The notes under the pieces were generated by a model. It was not told the origin of the DNA. It did no database searches and saw only the letters and a list, made by a program, of their open reading frames with translations. Of a stretch of DNA of 64,000 nt, positions 9,338 through 19,638 are shown in pieces (position 1 is the stretch's first letter; every line of letters starts with the position of its first letter). The translations under genes and the position numbers were made by a program. Origin of the DNA: Euglena gracilis (lineage: Eukaryota > Euglenida > Euglenophyceae > Euglenales); the NCBI GenBank assembly GCA_039621445.1, contig CP154955.1, positions 11,520,241-11,584,240 of the forward strand. Reading direction: 5' to 3'.

Positions 9338-10434
9338 AAAAAGGCCAGCTGGAAATTCCACAGGAAAAATTAAAATCCCTAAGAAAGAAATTAGGAAAGG
9401 TGCTGACAGCACAAAAGATGAGCTGCAGAAAACTCAGCTCTATTGTAGGGCAAGTCAGAAGCTATTTAGTTTCAATGCCTTTTCTCAGAATTCTGACAGA
9501 TCAACTTTGCAAAATGGTAGATTTGCACACAAAGTGGGGTTGGGACCACACCCTGACCATTCCCCAGGGGGTCAAAGATCAAATTGTGGAGTTAAAAACG
9601 TTTTTGCAGCCAGGTGTGGGCAGAGCCTTTCAATCCCAGGCCTCTCAGGAACTGTTCTCAGACAGCAGCACCTGGCAATGGGGGGGGCTGGACAAAAAGT
9701 CTGGTCAAAAGGTCCAGGATTTCTGGAGGGACCTGCATGTCCTTCACATCAATCAAAAAGAATTGATGTCTGCGGTGGAAACTGTAAAGGCTTTGGCAAA
9801 ACCAAAACAAACCATTGTTCTTCATGTGGACAGCCAGGTGGCAGTCAGTTATTTGACAAAATGGGGAGGCAAAAAGCCATATTTAAATTGCATCCTAAAA
9901 CCCCTTCTGTACCATTGCCAAGAAAGGCAAATCAACTTGCAGGTGGTTTGGGTTCCCACAAAAGAACAATTGGCAGACTCCCTGACCAGGGAGCAAAAAG
10001 ATCCAGGGGATTATACCCTGAATCTGACCATTTTTCACCAGATTCTGAAGTTTTTCAAAAACCACATCACCCCAGAGGTGGACATGTTTTGCACCCCCAG
10101 CAACAAAAAATTCCCCAAGTTCATTTGTCGATACCCCCACCAAGGGGCCTTGTTGGTGGATGCTCTGAAGGCTGATTTAAGGGGTCTCCCCCCAGTTTAT
10201 GCCAACCCTCCCTGGAGCATCATTCCCCAATGGGTTCAGAGATTAATGTTAAACCCAGACCTAATTTGTCTGTTGATTGTACGCCACTGGGCTTCGACAT
10301 CATGGTGGCGCCAATTAATGTCAATCAGGCAGCCAGGCAGCAAGGTTTTGCTAGTACCCCCCCCCAGTGGGGTCTGTTCACCAACTGCTGGGGGGAGGAG
10401 ATGCCCCCCCCAAGGTGGAATTTGGCCTGCTTGA
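9310..10434 (+). CDS. DIRS copy 2 RNase H and methylase-like domains
   Basis: Continues the RT polyprotein after the frameshift: QWINLKKGQLEIP, the connection region, RNase H motifs LFSDSSTWQWGG (first Asp), HINQKELMSAVE (Glu), LHVDSQVAVSYL (Asp) and WVPTKEQLADSLTRE. The methylase-like domain follows: VDMFCTPSNKKFPKF, a DALKADLRG segment, then ANPPWSIIPQW and a hydrophobic LICLLIV strand. The NPPW box is the adenine-methylase catalytic signature; DIRS and many Ngaro elements carry this domain with no proven function. The frame stops at 10434 inside the overlapping start of the recombinase frame. Confidence 0.8.
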   Translation, partial: KAFGQWINLKKGQLEIPQEKLKSLRKKLGKVLTAQKMSCRKLSSIVGQVRSYLVSMPFLRILTDQLCKMVDLHTKWGWDHTLTIPQGVKDQIVELKTFLQPGVGRAFQSQASQELFSDSSTWQWGGLDKKSGQKVQDFWRDLHVLHINQKELMSAVETVKALAKPKQTIVLHVDSQVAVSYLTKWGGKKPYLNCILKPLLYHCQERQINLQVVWVPTKEQLADSLTREQKDPGDYTLNLTIFHQILKFFKNHITPEVDMFCTPSNKKFPKFICRYPHQGALLVDALKADLRGLPPVYANPPWSIIPQWVQRLMLNPDLICLLIVRHWASTSWWRQLMSIRQPGSKVLLVPPPSGVCSPTAGGRRCPPQGGIWPA

Positions 10435-11851
10435 TTGTGTCAGGCAAATATTACAATCCCAGGAAGTTTCGATGTCCAGTATCGACACTTACATAAAAAA
10501 TCTGGGAAATGTCAAAAGATATGACTCAGCCTTCAGGGCATTGGTGGGTCAATTATTGCACAAAGGGGTGCCTCTGCAGCAGTGCACAGTCCCCAAGATG
10601 GCTGAGGCCATCCTTGATCTTGCTGTTCATAGCATCAATACTGCACGAAATGCATATGCAGCAGCCTTATTACTCCCAGGGTTTGGGTCTTTGAGATTTT
10701 CACCCCTTCTGGCTCCATTGAAAAGGAAGTGGAATGCCAATGTCTGCAAGTATGCCCACTTTTGGGACCCCACTGATTTCCTGGAAAACATCATGAGGAA
10801 TTCCACACCCCTCTCAGACCTATCTGTGAAAGAGCTCAGAAACAGACTCATCATCTGTTGGAGGCTTTTGGCCCTCCACAGGGGGGTTGATTTAGCCAGG
10901 ACACAGCGAAAAATCAGCTTCGTGGGAGAAAAAATTTTCATTTTATTGCAAAGGAAAGGGTGGCAATTCCCAAAATGGGAAGAGATTTTGAATTTGCCAC
11001 ACACCCCCCTCATAAGCCCATGGCATTTATTGAAAGAGTATGTGGAAAGGACAGCCCACATGGTTGGGCACAAAAATAATTTGTTGTGGTCTTTGGATGG
11101 TAAAAGACCTTTGACATCAGAAAGGGTGAATTCCCTAACCAAAGAAATTCTGCAGGAGGGGGGGGTGGACACCACCCACTGGAAACCCCACAGCACCAGA
11201 GGGGCTGGGGTCTTATGGTGGAAAAATGCTGGTTTGCAAGTGGAAGAAGTCCAGCAGCTGGGTCAGTGGAAAAATTTTGGTGCCTTCCAAGCTCATTATT
11301 TGAGGCTGGGAGTCGTGTCAAAAATTCAAAATATTATGGCCCAAAGGGGGGTGCACAGTACCTCACCATCTCGCAGTGCGGAGCCCGAATGGTCTCGGAC
11401 TCCCACGACACAGGAAGGGGGAGGAAGGGACCAAGAGGGCGAAGCACAAGAAGATGGTGAGCCCAACCCTCCCACCCAAAAAATCAGCAGAAAAACATCC
11501 CAACCAGAAAAGGGACCCCCAACCAAGCAGCCCCAACCACCCACCCAGAAACACAGAAAGAGACCACCATCCCCATCAGGGGGGGGGGCCACCAAGCGAC
11601 CATGGGAGAGGGGGGGGGGCGGGGCCACGGCGGTTCAGCTTCGCCAAGGTGTCGGAGGAGGCCTCATCATCGCCAACTCCGGCAACAAAGGCGCAGTAAG
11701 AAGCACCCCCCGCGCACGCACAAACACACCAGAACAGAACAGCCGGCAAGGAAAGCAGGACCTCACCATCTTCTTGTGCTTCGCCCTCTTGGTCCCTTCC
11801 TCCCCCTTCCTGTGTCGTGGGAGTCCGAAAAACGATGTTAGGCATATTTGA
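10367..11851 (+). CDS. DIRS copy 2 tyrosine recombinase
   Basis: A 494-residue open frame that overlaps the methylase frame by 68 bp, the usual arrangement in DIRS elements. Residues 1-110 resemble the core-binding part (SMSSIDTYIKNLGNVKRYDS). The catalytic part contains HSTRGAG (the H-x-x-R box at about 11189-11200) and QLGQWKNFGAFQAHY with the probable nucleophilic Tyr near 11297. The tail beyond about residue 325 (SRSAEPEWSRTPTTQEGG onward) is translated terminal-repeat sequence and is probably not part of the conserved enzyme. No internal stop or frameshift is seen relative to copy 1. The product would catalyse integration of circular element DNA. Confidence 0.8.
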   Translation: MGSVHQLLGGGDAPPKVEFGLLDCVRQILQSQEVSMSSIDTYIKNLGNVKRYDSAFRALVGQLLHKGVPLQQCTVPKMAEAILDLAVHSINTARNAYAAALLLPGFGSLRFSPLLAPLKRKWNANVCKYAHFWDPTDFLENIMRNSTPLSDLSVKELRNRLIICWRLLALHRGVDLARTQRKISFVGEKIFILLQRKGWQFPKWEEILNLPHTPLISPWHLLKEYVERTAHMVGHKNNLLWSLDGKRPLTSERVNSLTKEILQEGGVDTTHWKPHSTRGAGVLWWKNAGLQVEEVQQLGQWKNFGAFQAHYLRLGVVSKIQNIMAQRGVHSTSPSRSAEPEWSRTPTTQEGGGRDQEGEAQEDGEPNPPTQKISRKTSQPEKGPPTKQPQPPTQKHRKRPPSPSGGGATKRPWERGGGGATAVQLRQGVGGGLIIANSGNKGAVRSTPRARTNTPEQNSRQGKQDLTIFLCFALLVPSSPFLCRGSPKNDVRHI

Positions 11852-13200
11852 CCATGATCCAAAAAAAATCTCTGGTCGCAATCAAGGCAAACAGACAGCA
11901 CGGGCCCCCCGCTTGAACGATCCAAAAAGGAGGAAAAACGATATCAGAACGCCTTTTTGCTTCGCTCTAATTGTCCCTTCCTCCCTGGTCGGTTTTCCTC
12001 GCCAGAGTTTGGGACACATGGAGCAGATCAAATTTCGAGAGCAAAACCCTCGCCACAACTATTTCCTCTGTTCGGCACAGATTTCCACCTTTCAAAAGGT
12101 CTTTGTGCTTCGCCCTTGGTGTCCCTGCCTCCCTGGTCGGTTTGCCTGAAGGAACCCGGCCAGGGTGTCGTCGTTTTTTCGGCGGAAAGGGAAAGCAAAG
12201 ACAGGAGACTCGGGCCGAAGGCTTTTCGTTTCCGGCCAGAGAGGCTGAGTTCGGTGACTTTCGGGGACTTTCAAAGAACCTTTGGCAGCCAATCATGCTT
12301 TTCTCAAGGGCGCAATTCCCATTTTGTGCACGGACCTCTTGCAGCGCACTGAAAATGCCGTCATTTTTCAATGGGAAATTAGCTCTGTGCGCAAAGGTTC
12401 CGTTGTTGTCTCCACTGGGGGAGGGGGGCGGTTTACCCCAGGTGCGGTTGGTTCGACGACCAGCCTCCAGAGCGGGGGGGGGAGGAGATGGTGGCCGATT
12501 TTTTCCGGCACAAAGCGCAAGGCAAAGCAAAAACAGAAGCGCAAAAATTTTATTCAGAAAGCGCGAGGAGTGAAAATGAGTGTGGTTTGGGGGGCAAAAG
12601 CCATGACGTGAGACCCCGCTGTCCTTTGAAGCTGCGACCTTTGTTTTTTGAGGCTGTTTCGGTGGACGCATTGTGTTGAATCGAAGAGGGTAGCGCGGTT
12701 CGGGCGGTTGTTTTTCTCGTTGCTCAACGCACCTGGCCAAGCTACCGGGGTTGTGCTGCGTCGAAGTGCTAGGGGCTTACACAGTGGTATCCAACCCACC
12801 CGGGGTCTTTTTAAGACCCCCGGCGAGGGGGGTCCCCCCACCCACCCAGGGTGGCGCGGGACCCTGCTGAGGGCAGGCACCCTAAAAAAAAACCACACCC
12901 ACAAGCCTGAAGGTCATCCACTAAAAAATCAAAAAAACCTGTTACCCACTCCCCAAACCCGGTGGTGGGTTTGGAACTCCACCTGAACCCTCTGTGGGCT
13001 CCTTTTTGGTCTCCCTCCTGCCCCATTTTCAGTCAAAAAAAATGGGGGGAGCGTTGACCGAAAACAAGGGGGTCACATGAACCCGGTCAAAAAGGCTGAG
13101 TAATTTTGCCAAATATGGAGAAATTCTTCAAAGTGGAAAATCAAAAATAAAATATTTCTGACTTGCCCCAAATCCTGAACATCAAAAAAATTCACAAAGG
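11852..13200. other. No gene recognised between DIRS copy 2 and eL15
   Basis: Several overlapping open frames exist on both strands but none has recognisable motifs or splice logic. 12105-12150 repeats a segment found near 2430-2480, so sequences flanking the two DIRS copies are partly related. Near 12795-12890 G/C runs with GGGGTCTTTTTAAGACCCC resemble the inner ends of the MITEs at 561 and 17881. Confidence 0.45.
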
Positions 13201-13274
13201 TTTGAATTTTCTTTGGTTGCGAGCAGAGAATTGAAGGAGCAAGGAACTCTTCCTGCAGGTGACGGCCAGCATCA

Positions 13275-13972
13275 TCAGCGGTATCTCCAGAACTTGACCA
13301 AGTTGCGGCGCTTCCAGTTAGCCCGCACTGAAGGGCGTGCTTTGGTCGCCCGGTGGCCCTTGTGCCTCAAACCACGGTGCTTCCTTCCTGCACTGGTGAC
13401 ACCACGTGCTTCACGGTGCTTCTGGCGAGGCTTGCAGATCCAGTTGATTTCCGGATCACTGCGAATGGCCTTGTGCATGGGGTCCACCAAGATCACTTCA
13501 AAATACTTGTAGATTGCATCCTGGAGACAAAGAAAAAGATTGTGACAAAGAAGCTGAAGGTTCGTCACACCGCATTCACCCAGTAGCTGTTCAGCACTCG
13601 CAGACCACCACAGTGCTTTCCCACACGTCCCTCAGCAATGACACGCATGTTCTTTGCATTCATCAAGTGGTTGACACCAGCCGTCTTCGGCTTCCCATAG
13701 CAAATACCCTTGGGCACTGGGCGCTTCCGCCCTCCGCGACGGACTCGCACACGCCAAATCACGTACCCAGGCTTCCTCTTGTAACCCAGGCGGCGCGCCT
13801 TGTCTGTCCGAGTTGGCCTGGGCAGACTGCAAGGAAAAAATTCAAATAGTTCAGAAAAATTCAGCTCAGGAAAATCTTCACACCGAACCATGCGATGAGA
13901 ATGACGATATTCCCAGGCACGAATTCTCTGAGTGAACCTCATCACATCGCTCTGCTTTTTGTTCCACACAAA
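13275..13972 (-). CDS. RPL15: 60S ribosomal protein eL15 (RPL15), first exon not found
   Basis: Three exons on the minus strand: 13972-13884, 13826-13571 and 13520-13275 (TGA at 13277-13275). The introns are 57 bp (13883-13827) and 50 bp (13570-13521), both GT-AG, and splicing preserves frame: [20 protein letters not shown], then [22 protein letters not shown]. Motifs diagnostic of eL15 are [33 protein letters not shown] and [13 protein letters not shown], ending WRYR. eL15 is a core protein of the large ribosomal subunit. The protein begins here at [10 protein letters not shown], just after an acceptor (GCAG); the short first exon coding the universal MGAYKY-type start is not visible in the next kilobase. 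Either a longer first intron separates it or this is a truncated copy. Confidence 0.9.
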
Positions 13973-14910
13973 CTGCATATAAGTGTAGACACCTGATGAT
14001 GATTATTTTCAATATGCCATTTTCAATTGTGATCAGTGGCATACCCATTGTCGGGGACCTGTTAGGACCTCTGCCCTGCGGAGTTCCTAATTGCTCACCG
14101 GTATTCTTAACGCAGGGGGAACAGCGCTGCCTGCCGTGAACAGGGGACACCTCCTCTCCTTAATACTATGAGGATACAGGAATTTCAGCCACATGAATAC
14201 AACGACCTCGCCTTGGGCATCCTTCATTGATAATTAATCAATGCCCTTCTTTCACCACACAAACCTTATGGCCTTAAGACTGCCCGACATATTTCTGAAG
14301 ATTCACATTACTCGCACTTTTGAAGAGACCCAACGCAATTCAGGGGAACTCCCATGGACAAGGAACAAAAAATCTCACAGGCGACGAAGTTATGTGACGA
14401 AAACGGGCGCTACCTTGGAAATGGAAATCGGTTGACATAAACGGGCGTCGTCTTGGAAATCGACTGACATAAACAATTTTAGAACTTGAAATTTGCTTGT
14501 ATCAGAAGAGTTAAAAATGAAGGAGGTTCGACACATCTGACGAGGACCCTCTACCGCCGGGGGGGGGACCATTTTGCCATGCCTGGGATGGGGATAGCCG
14601 GAGCAGAGCCGATTTTTCGCAAAGGAAATTTCATTGGTGTGGTTCGACATGCCGTGCCGAGGGGTCAGCCAACCGATGTGGAAAGATCCCTTCCATTGGA
14701 GACTAGATACAGCGGGGGGGCTGAGGGGGGGGGGGCATAGGTGTAGAAGTGGGGGGTCGGGGGGGGGGGGGCGGCTGCCCCCCCGAGATTTTGGAAATAA
14801 AATTTTTTGAGAATTGTGTAATTTACTCACCACATTTTTTGTGCCTTTCAATTTCTCACATCAAAAACTCATTTTTTTTAATTGAACTTTTGGGTCTTGT
14901 TGCTGTTGGA
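13973..14910. other. Upstream of eL15, no gene recognised
   Basis: I searched the minus strand for a first eL15 exon (ATG followed by GAYKY-like codons) and did not find it. Internal repetition is limited to two near-identical segments around 14400 and 14445 (AAACGGGCG... TTGGAAAT). Confidence 0.4.
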
Positions 14911-14914
14911 CGTC

Positions 14915-15325
14915 ACTACCGTCTCGCCGCCCTTCAGCGGCTAAAAAAGTCCAGATCTCATTGGTCGGAGGGGGCGAAAATCTTTCCCCCCTTTTTTTAA
15001 ATTGGGGTATTGTTTGTGAATATCTCCACTACCGTCTCACCGCCCTTCGGGCGGCAACAGGAAACACCCTGACTTCAAAATTTCTAACAGTACACCATTG
15101 CTTTTGCAAATTTGGCTCCTTTTTTGGGAAGAAATGTATTGCCGTCTAGCCGCCCTTCGGGCGGCAATACATTTTTTTGTTCCATGCAAAATAGCTCGGA
15201 GGTGGCGGGTTTTGGGAGGCAACTCTCCATTTGTGCCATGATGTCAAAAATTTCCACATTTTTTGTCACATTCGATGCCATTTTCAAAAAAGCCCTTCCG
15301 TCGCCGCCCTTCGGGCGGCAGGAAA
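14915..15325. repeat. Series of GCCGCCCTTCGGGCGGC hairpins
   Basis: Four stem-loops with a TTCG/TTCA loop: around 14927-14942, 15038-15056, 15150-15167 and 15303-15319. They are spaced about 110-150 bp apart, several preceded by CTACCGTCT or TTGCCGTCT. UUCG tetraloop hairpins would be very stable in RNA. No adjoining gene explains them as terminators, so I treat them as sub-repeats of a mobile element. Confidence 0.6.
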
Positions 15326-15519
15326 AAAACAATGGTTTTATCAGGCATTGTCAAGGATCTCGCCCCCCCCCTGAGAAAAAATTACTTCCACACCCCTGGG
15401 GGGGGGGGGCGACAAGCGGCCGCGCGGCCGGGGGCGCGGGCGGCCAGAACCATTTCACGTTTTTCTGTACAAGGGAGGTTAGGCAGGGGTGGGGGGGGGC
15501 TGTGGACCCCTCCCCCCGG

Positions 15520-16770
15520 TGAAGTTCACCGGTGAACATTCACCGGGGGGAGGGGGGGTACCCCGGTGAACTTTAACGGTGAAGTTCACCGGTGAACTTC
15601 ACCGTTCAGCGGGGGGGGGGGGCGGGCGGTGCCGGGGGGGGGGGCGATGACGAGGGGGGGGGTGCGCGCAAAAATGTACTTCGGGCAAACAACAACACTT
15701 CCCCGTTTTTCTTACTCAGGGTGGATCATTTGGGCTGCGTACAACCAATTAATTCATTCAATTCAAGTGGTATTTTGTGCAACCGCACAAAAGATCACAT
15801 TCTGCATTTTCAAGGAATTTTTTCGCAATGTAATTCCTCGCCACAATTTTTGGTGGGAGTGGTTAGCATTTGTTGACGAACCTGGGGGGGTGTTCCCCCC
15901 GTGACCCCCCCCGTGACCCCCCCCCCGTGACCCCCCCGTGACCCGAACAAGGACCCTTTTCGGCGAAATTTTGTCGGGAAAAATATTGGCTGGTGATGCC
16001 TAATTTGATAAAATTCTGGGGCAGATTCCTAATTTTGAGGCGTAAATTTTTCAAATTTGGGCTTGGTTATTCCTAATTTGGTGTCAAAATCCTAATTTTA
16101 GGTGTGCGGATTCCTAATTTGTGGAATTTTTCTCCAAGAATTCCGACTCGGTGATTCCTAATTTTGCCACCAAAAATGTGGTGTTCCCCCCGTGACCCCC
16201 CCCCCGTGACCCCCCCCCGTGACCCCCCCGTGACCCGAACCACCCCCTGGATTGCAGCCAATGGCGGTGCAGTTCACCGGTGAAGTTCACCGGTGAACTT
16301 CACCCCATTTGAAACTTCACCGGGGGGGTCCCGGACCCCCTCCCCCCCCCCTCTGCCTAACCCATCGGTGAACTTCACCGGTGCAGGCTTGTGCTTAGTC
16401 GGGTGCCTACCCCACGGGGGGGGGGGGGGGGGGGCTCGGGGCAGCCCCCCCACAGCCCCGTCCCCCCCCCCCCCGGGGGGGGGGGGGGGTAGGGTTTCGG
16501 GGGGTGCCTGTCCCTAGCAGGCACCCGCCTCCGACCCCGGCGCCGAAGGCGCCGGGGGCCCGGAAACGGCCATTTTCAATGAAAATTTTCTGGGTCCGGG
16601 CCGGACCCCTACCCCCCCCCCCCCGGGGGGGGTGTGCCTGCTAGATGCAGGCACCTTAGAGCACCCACCCCCCCTCCCCCCCCCCTGGTTGGTAAGCACA
16701 AGCATGCACCGGTGAAGTTCACCGGACTTCACCATAGGGGGGGGGGCAAAACCCCCCTGGAACCCCCACT
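15520..16770. repeat. TTCACCGGTGAA palindromes and GTGACCCCCC arrays
   Basis: Short palindromes built on TTCACCGGTGAA occur at about 15520-15605, 16268-16330, 16365-16385 and 16715-16735. Arrays of GTGACCCCCC units lie at 15893-15945 and 16185-16240, both introduced by GGTGTTCCCCCC and followed by GTGACCCGAAC. The dispersed, paired arrangement suggests one or more decayed TIR elements; I could not fix the boundaries. No gene is apparent. Confidence 0.6.
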
Positions 16771-17640
16771 GGAAAAAATTTTTTTCGATTTTGGTCACAG
16801 CTTGCCATCGCCATTTTGCAGTGAACATTGGCCAATTGTGGAAACTGGAGAGCTTCAAAGTCCCTCCCCGTTGATTCCCTCTGAAACTGCCCCCCCCCCC
16901 CCAGTTTCTTGCAATTTTTTTGGTGGTTTTTAAAATGGTGCTAAAATCCCCAGAAATCATGCTCGTGAGGCTTTTTTGCTGTTCCAAATGTTGGATTGCT
17001 TTTCATTTGTTTTTTGGGGGGGCTAACATACACAATTTAGAAGCGGCCCACAATGCAAAATCACCGCCCCCTGCCCCCCAACCACCTTTCGTTGGCAAAC
17101 TGAAGCAGACAAAGGTTTGCGGTTTGAGCCAAAGGCACGAGAAAGATAGTCCCCCCCCCCCCCCGAGTCGCCCCCCTTGTAGTCACCCTGGCCCAATTTC
17201 CTTTCTAGAGGGTCACTACCTAGTAAGGTATGGTGAGGTAATGTCATTGCTTAAAAACGTGTTCAGCCCGCCAAATGCCTGCCCTGAAATTCGTGGTCAT
17301 GAACATGTTTTCAATGAGGGCATTTGTGGCAATGACACGTTTTCAGTGAAGGCATCCGGGTTCAGGCACGTTTTCAATGAGGGCATTTGTGTCAATGACA
17401 CGTTTTCAGTGAAGGCATCCGGGTTCAGGCACGTTTTCAGTGAGGGCATCTGTGGCAACCCCCCAGAAAACACGAAAATCGCAATCATGAAAAATCAGCG
17501 TGCGGTTGAGAGGCCGTGTGGTCCTCAACGGGTGAGGCGGTTCGGGGGGCACTCTGCAACACAAAGGACGACAACGAGAAGGCTAGTTTGCCTTGGCAGA
17601 ACAGACGACGGCAGAACGGACGGCAGGGAAGGGGCGAAAC

Positions 17641-18458
17641 TCACGGCACACGACAGGCTTTACACAAAAAAGAGCCATACACTAAGAGCCATATAAAAGA
17701 GCCATACACTACTCCCTCGGTCGTTGTTTTGCGGAATGCCCGAGCGACGGCATTCACGTATGTCTGAAAAGAGGTTGCCGAACGATTCCCTGAAACGAAC
17801 AAAGTTCCCGACTGCTGCTCACGTTGAGCCACACATTGTTCGATGACGCTCGCCTCATCGAACAACAGGCTGGGTTCCAGCCAGGCTTCTTTTTAAGTCA
17901 CCTGCCCCCCCCCCCCCGGGGGGAGGGGGGATGGGTGGGTGGGTCCGGGCCGGACCCCCCCCGGGGGGGGGGTCCCACACCGGAGGCGCTGGGTATACCT
18001 TTTCGGCGCGAAGCGCCGAAAATTTTTGAAAATTGCCTTTAACGGGCCCGATTTTGGGGGGGTCCCCGGACCCCCCCCCCCCGGGTGGGGCGGGCCCGCG
18101 CAACCCTGGGTGGGCGGGGGGGGACCCCCCCCTCCCCCCCCGGGGGTCTTAAAAAGAAGCCTGGTTCCAGCTCCCATCCCGTCCAGGCAACAAAGAAAGC
18201 ATCCAGCTCAGGATAAGAGGCTTGCCGATGTTGACACAGTTTGGCGAACTCCAAACAGTTGGCAACAGCAGCAAGCTCTGCTCCCACGGAGCCGGACTTT
18301 TTCTTTGTGTTGCCCTGTGCCAGCAAGGTGCCATGAAGGGGGTCAACCTTCGGCTTCTTGGCATCTTGCTGGTATATCGCGAGAGCAGCCAGGAACATTT
18401 CCGTCCTAGGGGGAGGTGGCAAAAGACCATTCACAAAGTTTACCGTGCGTTTGGCCAT
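17641..18458 (-). pseudogene. ORF A, unrecognised protein interrupted by a MITE
   Basis: Starts at ATG 18458 (MAKRTVNFVNGLLPPPP), runs to about 18163, is interrupted by a 282-bp insertion, and continues from 17880 to a stop at 17641. Removing the insertion with one copy of its duplication restores the frame exactly (TGWELEP-SLLFDEAS). The result aligns without a gap to ORF B at 20022-20531 (AGWVIDPRYLFDEAT). Shared features are VDP-HGTLLA, LEF...CQH/CKH, a DAFFVAW/DGFFSAW motif, FDEA and a C-terminal VNAVARAF / FNSLARVF. Apparently soluble and mainly helical. I do not recognise the family; the helical layout is loosely reminiscent of recombinase core-binding domains, but no catalytic domain follows. 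Splicing out of the insertion is possible only with a GC donor. Confidence 0.6.
17873..18170. mobile_element. 282-bp MITE inserted in ORF A
   Basis: Ends CCAGGCTTCTTTTTAAG (17881-17897) and CTTAAAAAGAAGCCTGG (18148-18164) are perfect inverted repeats. The octamer GGTTCCAG occurs on both sides (17873-17880 and 18163-18170), overlapping the right terminus by two bases, so the duplication is 6-8 bp. The interior is G/C runs with a GGCGCGAAGCGCC hairpin. Same architecture as the elements at 561 and 47424. Confidence 0.85.
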
Positions 18459-18760
18459 ATTGGCAGGGCTGCGGGAAAAAAGAAAAAAAGAAAAAAGGGG
18501 GGGGTGACACGTTTTCAATGAGGGCATTTGTGGCAATGACACGTTTTCAGTGAAGGCATCCGGGTTCAGGCACGTTTTCAATGAGGGCATTTGTGTCAAT
18601 GACACGTTTTCAGTGAAGGCATCCGGGTTCAGGCACGTTTTCAGTGAGGGCGCCGTTTTTTGGGTCCGAATTTCACAAATTGGCGTTTTTGACCCCTTGC
18701 GTGAATCATGACCACGAATTTCAGGGCAGGCATTTGGCGGGCTCTGAAAACGTTTTTAAA

Positions 18761-18871
18761 CAAATTGTGGCTGAGCCCAGATTTCAGCCTGAAAACGTGT
18801 TCAGGGGCCCCCTTCGGGGGCCCCTGGCTGAACACGTTTTCAGGCTGAAATCTGGGCTCAGCCACAATTTG
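18761..18871. repeat. Long near-perfect palindrome, 52-bp arms
   Basis: Arms 18761-18812 and 18816-18871 around a TTC triloop; the only sizeable mismatch is a 4-bp CCAG insertion. The arms begin CAAATTGTGGCTGAGCCCAG and close in GGGGCCCCC. The sequence CTGAAAACGTGTTCAG within the arm is related to the TIR of the adjacent 17251-18759 element. Confidence 0.9.
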
Positions 18872-19359
18872 TGTATAGAAAAAAGTTTTGGCTCCGTGCG
18901 GATTTCCGGTGGTCGCCGTCGTGGTGGTCGGGCCGACCATGGTCGGCCCGACTTGTGGTGGTGGTCGACCGACCTGTGGTGGTCGGGCCGACCAGGTCGG
19001 GCCGACCACCATTTTTTTTTGCTACCCCCCCCCCCCTTTTTGCATTTTTTAGCCCCCCCCCACCCCCGGTCGGTGGGTGGTGGCTGGTCGGTGGGCATAA
19101 AAATGGTCTGTGAAGGCCCCAAATCACCTGGAAATGCACTTATGGCCAGTTCTCCCCCCCCCAGGACCGCCTCGCTCGGGTCCCCCAATGTTTTTAACCC
19201 TAGTTGGGCGCCTCTTTGGGTTCGCTGGGTCCCCTGCAGACACCAATTTAACGACGTTGAGGGGATGGGATGGGACAGTTTGGGATGGAAACTTGACCCT
19301 AACCCTACTCCTTTAAATAACGTCATCAACTTTTCAAGTTCTGAATTGCAGCGGCCTTC

Positions 19360-19430
19360 GGCCGCTGCGCGGGCATCGGCCGAAAGGCCAATGCACGGCC
19401 TTCGGCCAGGCGGCCTTCGGGGCGCATGGC
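19360..19430. repeat. CGGCCTTCGGCC hairpin cluster
   Basis: Several overlapping stem-loops of the type GCGGCCTTCGGCCGC and GGCCTTCGGCC within 70 bp. Non-coding; probably an end of a small element. Confidence 0.6.
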
Positions 19431-19638
19431 GGTTGACTGGTGGGGGGGGGGGGTCGGTGGACCCTTGATGGGGGCCCGGAGGGGAAAAAAAACAATGATG
19501 AAACAGGGATTACATGAAAATCTTTTAGAAATGCAAGCATTCTGCATCACGAGAGGCAGGAAACTCCTCCCTCCACCCCCATCCGAACGTCAAATAACAA
19601 AATCCCTTCTGAGTTGGCAACATACTCGGGGGATAAGT

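Larger units (their letters stand above)
7545..11830 (+). mobile_element. DIRS-like retrotransposon, copy 2 (nearly intact)
   Basis: Plus-strand element with the same order as copy 1: left terminal repeat, gag-like ORF, RT, RNase H, methylase-like domain, tyrosine recombinase and a complex right end. The right end holds the CGCAGTGCGGAGCCCGAATGG block (about 11373), a block containing GGACTCCCACGACACAGGAA that is present forward at 11397-11461 and inverted at 11762-11827, and a second copy of the left terminal block at 11669-11775. Such split terminal repeats are expected of DIRS/PAT-type elements. Only one damaging change is evident, a one-base loss near 9318 within the RT-RNase H frame. Confidence 0.85.
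17251..18759. mobile_element. 1.5-kb TIR element carrying ORF A
   Basis: The left end (17251-17300) reads TTAAAAACGTGTTCA, then GCCCGCCAAATGCCTGCCC and a TGAAATTCGTGGTCATGA block. The right end (about 18703-18759) is its reverse complement with few differences, giving TIRs of about 55 bp. Inside each TIR lies a tandem array of 60-65 bp units containing CACGTTTTCA and AGGGCAT/AAGGCATC (17300-17458 and 18508-18650). The arrays are in direct orientation although the outer ends are inverted. The centre carries ORF A on the minus strand. No clear target duplication was found; a long palindrome begins immediately to the right. Confidence 0.75.

Noticed and set aside
12795-12890. A further 8-bp-duplication MITE
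   Set aside because: The inner motif GGGGTCTTTTTAAGACCCC is present and CCCACCC occurs on both sides, but TIRs could not be delimited with confidence.
14915-15325. Hairpins with TTCG loops as transcription terminators
   Set aside because: No coding sequence ends nearby, the spacing is regular, and the hairpins recur as part of a repeat.
17873-18170. The MITE in ORF A as an ordinary GT-AG intron
   Set aside because: No GT donor exists at the insertion edge in the coding strand. Only a GC donor with an AG inside the right TIR keeps frame, so I report it as an insertion and leave splicing to test.
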